Shown in pieces: positions 1 to 7,612 of a DNA stretch of 16,737 nt (position 1 is its first letter; the number at the start of each line of letters is the position of its first letter). Both the position numbers and the translations under genes were made by a program. A model generated the notes under the pieces. The model did not search any database, was not told where the DNA came from, and worked only from the letters and a program-made list of their open reading frames with translations. This DNA is from Chromatiales bacterium (GTDB taxonomy: Bacteria > Pseudomonadota > Gammaproteobacteria > SZUA-152), in NCBI GenBank assembly GCA_026999335.1, contig JALTPW010000944.1, forward strand, positions 1 to 16,737. Reading direction: 5' to 3'.

Positions 1-7
1 CACAAAT

Positions 8-363
8 ATGCATATCCCCGCCAACAAACACGTCCTGCTCGGTGTTACCGGCAGTATCGCCACTTACAGGCTGCCGAGCTGGTGCGCCGGCGGGGCAGAA
101 TTCGTTACCCCGTTGACCTTTCAGGCCCTGTCCGGTAATCCACTGGACACCGGGGTCGAGGCGGCCATGGGCCACATAGAGTTGGCACGTTGGGCCGATG
201 CCGTGGTCGTCGCCCCCACCTTGACTAATGTCATCGCCTGCCTCGCCGAGGCACCCGTTGCCGTGGCCCCGGTCATGAACCAACAGATGTAAACCAATGC
301 CGCCCCCAAGATAACCTGCGGAAACTCCGCAAGCATGACGTGCAGCAATGTGGATGGTCAGAC
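8..363 (+). pseudogene. coaBC: Decayed remnant of coaBC (phosphopantothenoylcysteine decarboxylase/synthase), N-terminal part only
   Basis: Intact CoaBC (Dfp) makes 4'-phosphopantetheine for coenzyme A; this copy cannot. Recognisable pieces of the flavoprotein (CoaC) half occur in the right order: VLLGVTGSIATY, FVTPLTFQALSGNP, AAMGHIELARWAD, APVAVAPVMNQQM, and finally DNLRKLRKHDVQQCG at 310-363 in another frame. Between them are at least two frameshifts: the piece AAELVRR is readable only one frame over near 66-90, and one base is missing near 300-309. There are also internal deletions of roughly 14 and 17 codons compared with the E. coli protein as I recall it, and a stop right after MNQQM. 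The PASANT-like motif has become APTLTN. Nothing of the CoaB synthetase half remains. Because coaBC is normally essential, an intact copy elsewhere in the genome is inferred. The start lies 7 bases from the window edge. Confidence 0.85.
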
Positions 364-453
364 CTGTTTCCGCACATGGTGAAAATCTTTGCTGGTTTTT
401 GCTGGGCAGTGCCACCCTGCAAGCAATGCAATCGTAGGCGGGTGTGACTCTCT

Positions 454-1251
454 CTACGCTCGTGGGGCGCTGAGCACCTCCAGACGCAACCGATGCCGTT
501 CATCGAACAGCCGCCGCGATGCCAGCCACAGGGCGGCAGTCACGCCAAAGCCCGTGCCGGCGGCAATCAAAAACATGATCAGAATCTGATACTTTACCGC
601 CTCCATGGGCGGTGCTCCGGCGAGAATCTGGCCGGTCATCATACCTGGCAAGCTGACGATGCCGGCGGCGGCCATGGCGTTGATGATGTGCATCATGCCG
701 CTACGCATGGCCTCACGGCGGATTTCATCGATGGCCTCGGTACGTGTCTGTCCGAGCATCAGGCGCTGTTCGATGATCGCACGTTGCTGCCAGGCGGTCT
801 GGGTCAGGCGATCCAGGGCCAGGGCGATGCCACTCATGGTGTTGCCAAGCATCATGCCCAGCAGGGGGATGGCGTACTGCGGTTCATACCAGGGCTGGTT
901 GCCGATCATGGTGAACAGGGCCAGCACGGTGACGGCAAACGACGAAATGAACATGGCGCCGGTACCCAGGCCATAACCCCACCAGCCTTTCAGGCGCCGC
1001 TGCTGACGCGCCATGACTTCGCGCCCGGCAGCCAGCAGCATCACCACCGCCATCAGGCTCACCCACAGCAGGCCGCTGGTGGCGAAGATCGTTTTCAGCA
1101 CCAAGCCGATAAGCGACAGTTGCACCACCATGCGCAGGGTGGCGATCAGCAGTGAGCGCTCCAGCCCCAGGCGCATGTGCCAGCTCAAAGCAGCCAGAAT
1201 CAATACCAGCAATGCCGCCAGACTGAGGTCGAAGACGCTCAAGGTGATCAT
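454..1251 (-). CDS. fetB: FetB-like ABC transporter permease (UPF0014 family)
   Basis: This is an inner-membrane permease of the UPF0014/FetB family. In E. coli, FetAB is a putative iron exporter linked to resistance to oxidative stress. The 265-residue product is hydrophobic, with about seven predicted membrane segments. It carries the family's conserved stretches GMMLGNTMSGIALALDRL and AGIVSLPGMMTGQILAG, separated by the charged cytoplasmic loop (residues about 145-185) that should contact the ATPase. I chose the ATG at 1251 because it overlaps the fetA stop as ATGA, the usual arrangement for translational coupling; a longer start at 1338 would run 87 bases into fetA. It is the last gene of the cdd1-fetA-fetB operon. 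Transported metal is inferred from the family only. Confidence 0.9.
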   Translation of the reverse strand: MITLSVFDLSLAALLVLILAALSWHMRLGLERSLLIATLRMVVQLSLIGLVLKTIFATSGLLWVSLMAVVMLLAAGREVMARQQRRLKGWWGYGLGTGAMFISSFAVTVLALFTMIGNQPWYEPQYAIPLLGMMLGNTMSGIALALDRLTQTAWQQRAIIEQRLMLGQTRTEAIDEIRREAMRSGMMHIINAMAAAGIVSLPGMMTGQILAGAPPMEAVKYQILIMFLIAAGTGFGVTAALWLASRRLFDERHRLRLEVLSAPRA

Positions 1252-1853
1252 GGTTCGCCTTCCTGCACGCCTTGTGGCGTCAATTGATAATGCCGCGTCG
1301 CGACCCGCGCGGCCTGGGCTGCACTGTGGCTGACCCACAACACCGCCGCGCCGGTATCATGGCGATAATCGCTCACTACGGCTTCCAGCGCTGCGGCGCT
1401 GACCTCGTCGAGACTAGCGCTGGGTTCGTCCAGCAACAGCACCCGGGGTCGGTTCATCAGTGCCCGTGCCAGGGCCAGGCGCTGCTTTTCACCACTGGAC
1501 AGGCGGCTCACCTGCCAGCCCAGCGCCGCCTCGCCAAAACCCAGCGGGATCAGCCAAGGACAGTCTTTACCAGAGAGGTGAGCGCTTACTTCATCCAGCC
1601 ACCACTGACTCTCTACGGGCAGCAGCGCCACCTGTCGGCGCCACTGTGGGGCGGGGATCTGCGCGCAAGCCACACCGTCCAGCCAGACCTCGCCCTGGTG
1701 CGGATCGAGGTCGGCGATGGCGCGTAGCAGTAATGACTTGCCGCTGCCGGAAGGGCCGCGCAGGCTGACGCATTCGCCGGCATCGATGGACAGGTCGAAG
1801 GGGCCGCGCTGGTGGGTTATCAGCCGGCTGACGCGCAGCAACGGATCGCTCAC
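1248..1853 (-). CDS. fetA: FetA-like ABC transporter ATP-binding protein
   Basis: This is the cytoplasmic ATPase partner of the downstream FetB permease. Visible motifs are Walker A GPSGSGKS (residues 33-40), ABC signature LSSGEKQ, Walker B RVLLLDEPSASLD with the catalytic Glu, and the H-loop His in VLWVSHS. The Q-loop is unusual: where E. coli FetA has Gln (in YCAQTP), this protein reads LLPVESQWW, with no Gln at the aligned position. I chose the GTG at 1853, giving 201 residues. It forms a GTGA overlap with the cdd1 stop, has GGAAAG 7-12 bases upstream, and starts next to PLLRV, which aligns with the start of E. coli FetA. An ATG at 1877 (209 residues) is possible but lacks a clear ribosome binding site. 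Confidence 0.9.
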   Translation of the reverse strand: MSDPLLRVSRLITHQRGPFDLSIDAGECVSLRGPSGSGKSLLLRAIADLDPHQGEVWLDGVACAQIPAPQWRRQVALLPVESQWWLDEVSAHLSGKDCPWLIPLGFGEAALGWQVSRLSSGEKQRLALARALMNRPRVLLLDEPSASLDEVSAAALEAVVSDYRHDTGAAVLWVSHSAAQAARVATRHYQLTPQGVQEGEP

Positions 1854-2116
1854 GGGTGGTCTTTCCAGTGCCACCATTTGAGCAGCTCGGGATCATGCAC
1901 CGTGTTTTCAGCGAAATAGACCGCACAACGGAACACATACAGCACGCAGCGATCCACCGGCCTGCCTGCCTGTTGGTTCAGACGCTGATACAGTTGTTCG
2001 GGATCCTGCCCGCGCAGGGCCGTCACGGAGTGGATGCCCAGACTGAGCAGGTCGGCGGCCATGGCCGGGCCGACGCCAGGGATGCGCTGCAGCTCTTTGA
2101 GGGCGGAGTCGGTCAT
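1850..2116 (-). CDS. Cdd1-like helix-hairpin-helix protein ("pathogenicity locus" family)
   Basis: This small 88-residue protein contains a helix-hairpin-helix motif, LQRIPGVGPAMAADLLSLGI (residues 9-28), a fold that usually binds the DNA backbone non-specifically. The rest (DPEQLYQRLNQQ, then VDRCVLYVFRCAVYFA) matches what I know of the Cdd1/"pathogenicity locus" family (Pfam PF11731), named without a defined function. Two cysteines (VDRC and FRC) lie in the C-terminal half. It is the first gene of a three-gene operon and its TGA overlaps the fetA GTG. No transport function is evident, so its place in an iron-export operon is unexplained. The ribosome binding site is weak. Confidence 0.82.
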   Translation of the reverse strand: MTDSALKELQRIPGVGPAMAADLLSLGIHSVTALRGQDPEQLYQRLNQQAGRPVDRCVLYVFRCAVYFAENTVHDPELLKWWHWKDHP

Positions 2117-2247
2117 GACATTTCAGTCAGGGTGTGCGTGTGGACATGTCTTATGCCATGCGCAGTGATTAATAGGTTCAATGTAACGATTATGGCTTCA
2201 ATGTGTCAGAGGGCACAGACATTACACTGTTATTGATGGAAAACACT

Positions 2248-2904
2248 ATGCCTCTTCGCTCCCTGTACCCCCCGCTGCGCAGCATTGCAGGTCTGGCCCT
2301 GCTCTGCCTGTCCAGCGCCGCCTTTGCCCAGACCATCGGTCAGTTCAGTAGCGGTGATCTCGACGGCTGGGAGGAAAAGTCCTTCGCCGGTAATACTCAA
2401 TATGAAATCGTCGATACAGAACAGGGCAAGGCGTTGCAGGCCCGTGCGCGAGGCAGCGCCTCGGGTATGTTCAAAAAAATCCGTATCGATCTCACCCGCA
2501 CCCCCTGGCTGCATTGGTCGTGGCGGGTGGACGAGACCTTTCGTGGCAACGACGAGCGCAGCAAGGCCGGCGATGATTATCCCGCACGGATCTACGTGGT
2601 GGTGGATGGCGGCATGTTTTTTTGGCGGACTCGCGCGGTGAATTATGTCTGGTCCAGCAATCAGCCGGTGGGGACGAATTGGCCCAATGCCTTCACCGGC
2701 AACGCCATGATGCTCGCGGTGCGCTCCGCTGACACCGATACCGGCCGTTGGGTGCAGGAACGGCGCAACGTGCGTGAGGATCTCAAACGCCTGTTCGGCA
2801 AAGACTTTACTCATATCGATGCGGTGGCGGTAATGACCGACAGCGACAATACGGGCCAGACGACCTCAGCCCTCTACGGTGATATCTACTTCGCCAGCGA
2901 GTGA
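2248..2904 (+). CDS. Secreted DUF3047 family protein
   Basis: This is a predicted periplasmic protein of 218 residues. It begins with a signal peptide (hydrophobic IAGLALLCLSSAAFA, likely cut before QTIG). The mature part is beta-rich and carries conserved-looking stretches PWLHWSWRVDE, DDYPARIYVVVDGG, AVNYVW, FTHIDAVAVMTDSDNT and YGDIYF, which I associate with DUF3047 (Pfam PF11249). Function is unknown. I chose the ATG at 2248 because GGA lies 7 bases upstream and the signal peptide then starts normally (MPLRS). ATGs at 2236 and 2203 lack a ribosome binding site. It is divergent from the cdd1-fetAB operon and followed by a hairpin and a REP pair, so probably monocistronic. Confidence 0.8.
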   Translation: MPLRSLYPPLRSIAGLALLCLSSAAFAQTIGQFSSGDLDGWEEKSFAGNTQYEIVDTEQGKALQARARGSASGMFKKIRIDLTRTPWLHWSWRVDETFRGNDERSKAGDDYPARIYVVVDGGMFFWRTRAVNYVWSSNQPVGTNWPNAFTGNAMMLAVRSADTDTGRWVQERRNVREDLKRLFGKDFTHIDAVAVMTDSDNTGQTTSALYGDIYFASE

Positions 2905-2934
2905 TGTCATATCTGAGGTGTGGGTTATAATCTC

Positions 2935-2954
2935 ACGATATTAACGAATATCGT
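2935..2954. terminator. AT-rich perfect hairpin after the DUF3047 gene
   Basis: The sequence has perfect 8-base arms ACGATATT and AATATCGT around the 4-base loop AACG, starting 31 bases past the DUF3047 stop and abutting the first REP palindrome. No T-tract follows, so it is not a canonical intrinsic terminator; together with the GC-rich REP hairpin it may still protect the 3' end or slow polymerase. Confidence 0.35.
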
Positions 2955-3116
2955 AGGAGCGGGCCATGCCCGCGATGCACCTTTTTCGATAGTGAGAATT
3001 GACGCAAAAATGCAGAGAATGCAAAGATTATTGAACAGATTTTCTTTACGTACTCTGAGTCCCTGCGTTTCATCTCGTTTTCAACAAGACGTATCGCGGG
3101 CATGGCCCGCTCCCAC
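2953..3116. repeat. Inverted pair of REP palindromes (REPIN-like) upstream of pepN
   Basis: Two copies of a short palindromic repeat with core GCGGGC-CAT-GCCCGC face each other, one at 2953-2977 and its reverse complement at 3092-3116, separated by about 114 bases of AT-richer sequence. Each copy has a GTAGGAGC or GTGGGAGC head and a GCGAT tail. The pattern closely resembles Pseudomonas REP sequences arranged as REPINs. The same family recurs at 6253, 6365, 11452, 12521 and 12571. It lies entirely between two genes and ends 30 bases before the pepN start. Confidence 0.85.
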
Positions 3117-3146
3117 GATGCCCATTGACTGCACCCCGAGCCCACC

Positions 3147-5789
3147 ATGTCCGAAACACCCCAGACCATCCGCCTCACCGACTACCAGCCGCCGGCCTAC
3201 ACCATCGATCACGTCGATCTGTATTTTACCCTCGACCCGGATACCACCCGTGTCACCAGCCGCCTATCGGTACGCCGCCTGCACGGGGATGAAGCGCTGC
3301 TGCTCGATGGCCACGACCTCGACCTGATCTCGGTAGCCGTGGACGGCCGTACGCTTGGATCGAACGAATATCGCCTCGACGACCACAGCCTGGGTCTCGA
3401 CGGCCTGCCCGACAACTGTGAGTTGGAGATCGTCACCGAAATCCACCCCGCCGCCAATACCTCGCTGGGCGGTCTGTACACCTCCGGTGGCAATTTCTGC
3501 ACCCAGTGCGAGGCGGAGGAATTCCGCAAGATCACCTACTACCTCGACCGCCCTGACGTGATGGCCCGCTTCACCACCAGTCTCGAGGCCGACAAGGCCA
3601 GCTATCCGGTGCTGCTGTCGAACGGCAATCTGATCGCCAGCGGTGAACTGGACGGCGGCCGTCACTGGGCCAAGTGGGAAGACCCCTTCCCCAAGCCGTC
3701 CTATCTGTTTGCCCTGGTGGCCGGTGACCTGGCGCGTATCGAAGACACCTTCACCACCTTGAGCGGCCGCAATGTAGCCCTGCATATCTACGTGCAGCAC
3801 CACAATATCGACAAGTGCGAACATGCCATGCGCTCATTGCAGAAGGCCATGCGCTGGGACGAAAAGACCTATGGCCGCGAATACGACCTCGACCTGTACA
3901 TGATCGTCGCCGTGGATGACTTCAACATGGGCGCAATGGAAAACAAGGGCCTCAATGTGTTCAATTCGCGCTATGTGCTGGCGCGTCCGGATACCGCCAC
4001 CGATGCCGATTACCTGGGGATAGAGAGTGTCATCGCCCATGAATATTTTCATAACTGGTCGGGTAACCGCGTCACCTGTCGCGACTGGTTTCAGCTCAGC
4101 CTGAAAGAAGGCTTCACGGTGTTTCGTGACCAGGAGTTCAGCGCCGATATGAATTCCTGCGGTGTGCAGCGTATCGGGGATATCAACGTGCTGCGCACCC
4201 ACCAGTTTCGCGAGGATGCCGGCCCCATGGCCCATCCGGTGCGGCCGAATGCTTACGTGGAAATCAACAATTTCTACACCGTCACCGTCTACAACAAGGG
4301 CGCGGAGGTGGTACGCATGCTGGCTCATCTGGTCGGCCCCGAGGGCTTTCGTCGTGGCACCGATCTCTATTTTGAGCGCCACGATGGCCAGGCGGTAACC
4401 ACCGATGATTTCGTCAAGGCCATCGAAGATGCAAACCAGATCGACTTCAGCCAGTTCCGTCTGTGGTACAGCCAGGCCGGCACGCCGGAACTCCATATCA
4501 ACCACCATTACGATGCCGGTGCACGCACCCTGACCCTGGACATAACACAAACCTGCCCACCCACACCGGATCAGCCGGAAAAGCAGCCCTTCCACATCCC
4601 GCTGGCGGTGGGCCTGCTGGACGCCGAAGGCTGCGACTTGCCGTTATGCCTGGAAGGTGAGGCGGGCGAGGTTTCCGCAGCAACGACCCGCGTGCTGCAC
4701 CTGCGCGAGGCTAGCCAGTCCTTTGTCTTTTGTGACCTGCCTGCGGGCACCGTGCCCTCCCTACTGCGCGGCTTTTCCGCGCCGGTGAAATGGCAAGACG
4801 ACCTCAGCGACAGCCAGCGCTATTTCCTCATGGCCCACGACAGCGATCCTTTCAGCCGTTGGGAGGCCGGACAAAAGATGGCGGTGAAGACGCTCATGGG
4901 ATTGGTGGACGACATCCAGACCGGGCGTCCCCTGTTGTTGAACGAAGCCTTCGCCGGGGCCTTTGCCCGCACTCTGGCCGATGACCGCCTTGACCCGGCC
5001 TTCGCCGCCCAGGCCCTTGGCCTGCCGGTGGAAAACTATCTGGCCGAATTCATGCAACCCATCGACCCGCAGGCCATCCATGCTGCACGTGACTTCCTGC
5101 GCCGTTCCCTTGCCGAGCGTCTGCGCCCGCAGCTCGAGGCCGTGTATGCGGAAAATGCCGGCAGTGGTGAATATCGTATCGACGGCGAATCCATTGGCCG
5201 CCGCGCACTGAAGAATGCCTGCCTTGGCTACCTGTCCCGCCTTGGTGACGGGATCGCCATCGCCCTTGCCGAACGGCAATTCAATGCGGCCGCTAATATG
5301 ACCGACAACATGGCCGCCCTCACCTGCCTTGCCAATCAGGCCGGCGAAGCCCGCGAGCGTGCCTTGAGCGCTTTTTATCAACGCTGGCGTGACGAGCCGC
5401 TGGTGGTGGACAAGTGGCTCGGTATCCAGGCCACCGCCAGCCTGCCCGACACCCTGGCGCGGGTACGTGCCCTCACCGAACATGAGGCCTTCACCCTCAA
5501 AAATCCCAACAAGGTGCGCGCCCTCATCGGTGCCTTCGCCAGCACCAACCCGGCCTGCTTTCATAGCGCCGATGGCGCTGGCTATGTTTTCCTTGCCGAC
5601 CATATCCTCAAACTCGATGCGCTCAACCCGCAGGTCGCCGCACGTCTCACCACCCCCTTCACCCAGTGGCGCAAATACGATGAAAAACGTCAGGCCCTGA
5701 TGCAGGCGCAACTGCAACGCCTGCTTGCTGAATCCAGCCTGTCGAAGGATGTCTTTGAGGTGGTATCCAAGAGCCTGCAGGCAGTGTGA
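3147..5789 (+). CDS. pepN: Aminopeptidase N (M1 family zinc metallopeptidase)
   Basis: This cytosolic exopeptidase removes N-terminal residues, preferring Ala/Lys/Arg-type residues, in the last steps of protein turnover. At 880 residues it matches E. coli PepN (870). Catalytic features are at the expected places: the GAMEN exopeptidase motif at 262-266, zinc ligands His298 and His302 in HEYFH with general base Glu299, and third ligand Glu321 in LSLKEGFT. The substrate-binding Tyr is in TVTVYNKG. The long helical C-terminal domain (about 560-880) is present. The ATG is preceded only by a weak GAG eight bases upstream. It is flanked by REP pairs and followed after 76 bases by gloA on the same strand. 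Confidence 0.97.
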   Translation: MSETPQTIRLTDYQPPAYTIDHVDLYFTLDPDTTRVTSRLSVRRLHGDEALLLDGHDLDLISVAVDGRTLGSNEYRLDDHSLGLDGLPDNCELEIVTEIHPAANTSLGGLYTSGGNFCTQCEAEEFRKITYYLDRPDVMARFTTSLEADKASYPVLLSNGNLIASGELDGGRHWAKWEDPFPKPSYLFALVAGDLARIEDTFTTLSGRNVALHIYVQHHNIDKCEHAMRSLQKAMRWDEKTYGREYDLDLYMIVAVDDFNMGAMENKGLNVFNSRYVLARPDTATDADYLGIESVIAHEYFHNWSGNRVTCRDWFQLSLKEGFTVFRDQEFSADMNSCGVQRIGDINVLRTHQFREDAGPMAHPVRPNAYVEINNFYTVTVYNKGAEVVRMLAHLVGPEGFRRGTDLYFERHDGQAVTTDDFVKAIEDANQIDFSQFRLWYSQAGTPELHINHHYDAGARTLTLDITQTCPPTPDQPEKQPFHIPLAVGLLDAEGCDLPLCLEGEAGEVSAATTRVLHLREASQSFVFCDLPAGTVPSLLRGFSAPVKWQDDLSDSQRYFLMAHDSDPFSRWEAGQKMAVKTLMGLVDDIQTGRPLLLNEAFAGAFARTLADDRLDPAFAAQALGLPVENYLAEFMQPIDPQAIHAARDFLRRSLAERLRPQLEAVYAENAGSGEYRIDGESIGRRALKNACLGYLSRLGDGIAIALAERQFNAAANMTDNMAALTCLANQAGEARERALSAFYQRWRDEPLVVDKWLGIQATASLPDTLARVRALTEHEAFTLKNPNKVRALIGAFASTNPACFHSADGAGYVFLADHILKLDALNPQVAARLTTPFTQWRKYDEKRQALMQAQLQRLLAESSLSKDVFEVVSKSLQAV

Positions 5790-5865
5790 GACAGTTTTTT
5801 TACACCTCTGTTATGTTGAATAACAAGCTATTAACAAACCATCGATTTCAATGGGGGAAAAATCC

Positions 5866-6249
5866 ATGAGAATACTTCACACCATGCTGCGCGTTGGCGA
5901 TCTCGAGCGCTCGATTGGTTTTTATACGGAGGTGCTGGGCATGCAATTGTTGCGGCGCCAGGATTATCCCGAGGGCAAGTTTACCCTGGCATTTCTTGGT
6001 TACGGTGATGAGGCGGCGAATACGGTGTTGGAACTGACTTACAACTGGGGTGCCGATCACTATGAGTTGGGCACGGCTTTCGGGCATATCGCCATCGAGG
6101 TGGATGACGTGTATCAGGCGACCGAGGCCATCAAGGCGCGCGGCGGCAGAATCATCCGCGATGCGGGGCCGATGAATGCGGGCTCGACCATCATCGCCTT
6201 TGTCGCCGATCCGGATGGCTATGAGATCGAGTTGATTGGTGCGCGGTGA
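5866..6249 (+). CDS. gloA: Lactoylglutathione lyase (glyoxalase I)
   Basis: It converts the hemithioacetal of methylglyoxal and glutathione into S-lactoylglutathione, detoxifying methylglyoxal in the cytosol. The product has 127 residues and aligns nearly without gaps to E. coli GloA. All four metal ligands occupy identical positions: His5, Glu56, His74 and Glu122. The absence of the eukaryotic-type insertions suggests the nickel-activated bacterial class. I chose the ATG at 5866 (MRILHTMLRVGDLERS) because GGGGGAA lies a suitable distance upstream; the ATG at 5851 overlaps that ribosome binding site. It is downstream of pepN and convergent with the Roadblock-ODP operon. Confidence 0.97.
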   Translation: MRILHTMLRVGDLERSIGFYTEVLGMQLLRRQDYPEGKFTLAFLGYGDEAANTVLELTYNWGADHYELGTAFGHIAIEVDDVYQATEAIKARGGRIIRDAGPMNAGSTIIAFVADPDGYEIELIGAR

Positions 6250-6252
6250 TTG

Positions 6253-6386
6253 GTAGGAGCGGGCCATGCCCGCGATGAATAGAGGGGAAAAATAAATTTG
6301 TGGGGACGGCTTCAGCCGCTCCCACAAATTCCAAAATAACTGAATGCAGTAGCGAGAGAAAAAATATCGCGGGCATGGCCCGCTCC
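6253..6386. repeat. Inverted REP pair between convergent gloA and the ODP gene
   Basis: A copy of the GCGGGC-CAT-GCCCGC palindrome at 6253-6277 begins 4 bases after the gloA stop. Its reverse complement at 6365-6386 ends 9 bases before the stop of the opposing gene. The orientation is the same as in the pair before pepN, and the spacer is again about 90-115 bases. A different GC-rich palindrome sits in the middle. The unit fills the whole intergenic gap of two convergent genes. Confidence 0.85.
6295..6330. terminator. Long hairpin, probable bidirectional terminator
   Basis: This is a near-perfect inverted repeat with arms AATTTGTGGG and CCCACAAATT, continuing through CGGCT/AGCCG with two mismatched pairs (GA opposite CT) and a tiny loop. 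Its inner part (GGCTTCAGCCGCTCCCAC) resembles another REP class known from pseudomonads. Because arms start with A-runs and end with T-runs on either strand and the site lies between convergent genes, it could terminate both. It may instead simply be a second REP type nested in the pair. Confidence 0.5.
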
Positions 6387-6394
6387 AAATAGTC

Positions 6395-7150
6395 CTAACC
6401 GGGTAGTTTGTAGACATCCTCCATCAAGTCGATGCCGCATTCGAGGGTTTCGCACCAATCGATAAAGCGCGTGACCATTTCTTTACCCTTGAACAGGGCG
6501 CCATGCTGCGGGGCGATGATGTCGATATCCAGGTCGCGGATCATTGCCGCCCACCGCCGCAGAACCTTGTTGCTGACGACGTAGCGCTGGTGAAAGCCCG
6601 CCATGTATTGCAGGTGATCGTCGAAGTCGCTGACTTCGATGTAATCCATGCCCAGGGAGGCACCCAGGTCGCCACTGTAGAGGATCTTGGAGATCGGATC
6701 ATAGACCTGGAAATTGCCGCAGGAGTGCATGAAGTGCGCGGGAATGATACTCAGCCCGACGCCGTTGAGGTCGAGTATCATGCCTTCGTCGGGGATGGGG
6801 TTGAGGCGATCTTCGACAAAGGTATCGATGCCGAAGTGTGGCAGAAAGCGCTGCCACAGGGCGGAGATGTAGGCATCAGCATCGGTGGTCATCAACCAGC
6901 CGTTGGTGGCGGCAACGATGTCCGGGTCTTGATGGGAGAGAAACAGATAGCGCAGCGTGCCATCTCCCAGCAAGCTGCTGGTGGCGCTGGCGACCTTGTT
7001 GAACACCTTATGTCCGCCGGGGTCGAGGATCATGCCTTCGCCGTTGTGGATGATGAGGTGCTGATTGGCTTGCACGGCGAGGCCGGAGTTGAAGTCTTCG
7101 ATCAGGATGTTCTTGTGATCGTCGTTATCGAAAAGCACTGTTGAACCCAT
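6395..7150 (-). CDS. ODP/flavodiiron-type metallo-beta-lactamase-fold diiron protein
   Basis: This 251-residue cytosolic protein has the flavodiiron-type metal site on an MBL fold but no flavodoxin domain. The ligands can be placed as His73-x-Asp75-x-Asp77, His142, Asp161 and His216. The 18 residues between His142 and Asp161 match the H-x18-D spacing of flavodiiron proteins. The His that follows the first motif in those enzymes is Ile78 here, and Glu is replaced by Asp75. This pattern fits the ODP family (oxygen-binding diiron protein), studied in Treponema denticola chemotaxis. I chose the ATG at 7150 because AAGGGG sits 6 bases upstream; the ATG at 7156 would touch it. It lies 10 bases behind the Roadblock gene, so the two are co-transcribed. 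Oxygen binding or sensing is inferred; enzymatic activity is unproven. Confidence 0.85.
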   Translation of the reverse strand: MGSTVLFDNDDHKNILIEDFNSGLAVQANQHLIIHNGEGMILDPGGHKVFNKVASATSSLLGDGTLRYLFLSHQDPDIVAATNGWLMTTDADAYISALWQRFLPHFGIDTFVEDRLNPIPDEGMILDLNGVGLSIIPAHFMHSCGNFQVYDPISKILYSGDLGASLGMDYIEVSDFDDHLQYMAGFHQRYVVSNKVLRRWAAMIRDLDIDIIAPQHGALFKGKEMVTRFIDWCETLECGIDLMEDVYKLPG

Positions 7151-7160
7151 TGTCATCCCC

Positions 7161-7529
7161 TTACATGATTTCCGCGATGTCGTGTGCGGCGTTTTTGGCG
7201 TTGGCCATCAACAGCCCCAGGGTGCTGCCCTTCCTCGACAACACGACGAGGAAGGTGGATTCTGATGCACCGACGATGAAGGAGAAGCCTTCCTCGCTCT
7301 GAATGATGACCTGTTCCATGCCGCCCTGGCGAAGTTCGTTGGCGGCGCGCTGGGTGAGCTGCAACAGGGTGGCAACCACGCCGCCGATGTTTTCCTGACT
7401 GATGTCCGGCGGCAACTGGCTGGCCAACACCAGGCCGTCCACCGATACCAATACACTGGCGACGACATCGGACATGTCGCTTTTCAGTGTCTGTAATATC
7501 CCGTTGATCTGTTCTGTCCGCGATGCCAT
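7161..7529 (-). CDS. Roadblock/LC7 domain protein
   Basis: This 122-residue single-domain protein has the Roadblock/LC7 pattern: helix MASRTEQINGILQTLKSD, strand VASVLVSVDGLVLASQLP, long helix IGGVVATLLQLTQRAANELR, strands QVIIQSEEGFSFIVGA and TFLVVLSRKGSTLGLLM, and a final helix NAAHDIAEIM. In bacteria such proteins (for example MglB) usually dimerise and regulate small Ras-like GTPases, but no GTPase gene is visible in the window. It has a good ribosome binding site (AGGAG about 7 bases upstream of the ATG). It is the first gene of a two-gene operon with the diiron protein, suggesting a shared sensing or signalling role (inference). Confidence 0.88.
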   Translation of the reverse strand: MASRTEQINGILQTLKSDMSDVVASVLVSVDGLVLASQLPPDISQENIGGVVATLLQLTQRAANELRQGGMEQVIIQSEEGFSFIVGASESTFLVVLSRKGSTLGLLMANAKNAAHDIAEIM

Positions 7530-7583
7530 TTCATGCTCCTGTCTACTGCGGTGTAAACCGCCCGGATGGATGGTGGTGACTTA

Positions 7584-7612
7584 TTTATCTTAATCCTGGG
7601 CGGTGGTCTCAA
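7584..7612 (-). promoter_or_regulatory. Candidate sigma-70 promoter of the Roadblock-ODP operon
   Basis: Reading the minus strand, TTGAGA (7612-7607) and GATAAA (7589-7584) are separated by 17 bases, and would start transcription roughly 50 bases before the Roadblock ATG. An imperfect inverted repeat, ACCGCCCGGAT at 7557-7567 and ATCCTGGGCGGT at 7593-7604, overlaps the spacer and the initial transcribed region and could be an operator or a hairpin. The -10 match is only moderate. Confidence 0.35.

Noticed and set aside
493..1155. Long plus-strand open frame (220 codons) opposite fetB
   Set aside because: It is the antisense of a clear permease gene; composition is rich in His/Gln/Gly as expected for the shadow of hydrophobic GC-rich codons.
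2953..3116. CRISPR-like repeats
   Set aside because: The repeats are palindromic, occur as inverted pairs with unequal spacers, and are scattered among genes; there is no array and no cas gene.
4761..5717. 318-codon minus-strand open frame opposite pepN, and a similar 253-codon one at 3834-4595
   Set aside because: Both lie wholly within pepN, which has all catalytic motifs; they are shadows of GC-rich coding sequence.
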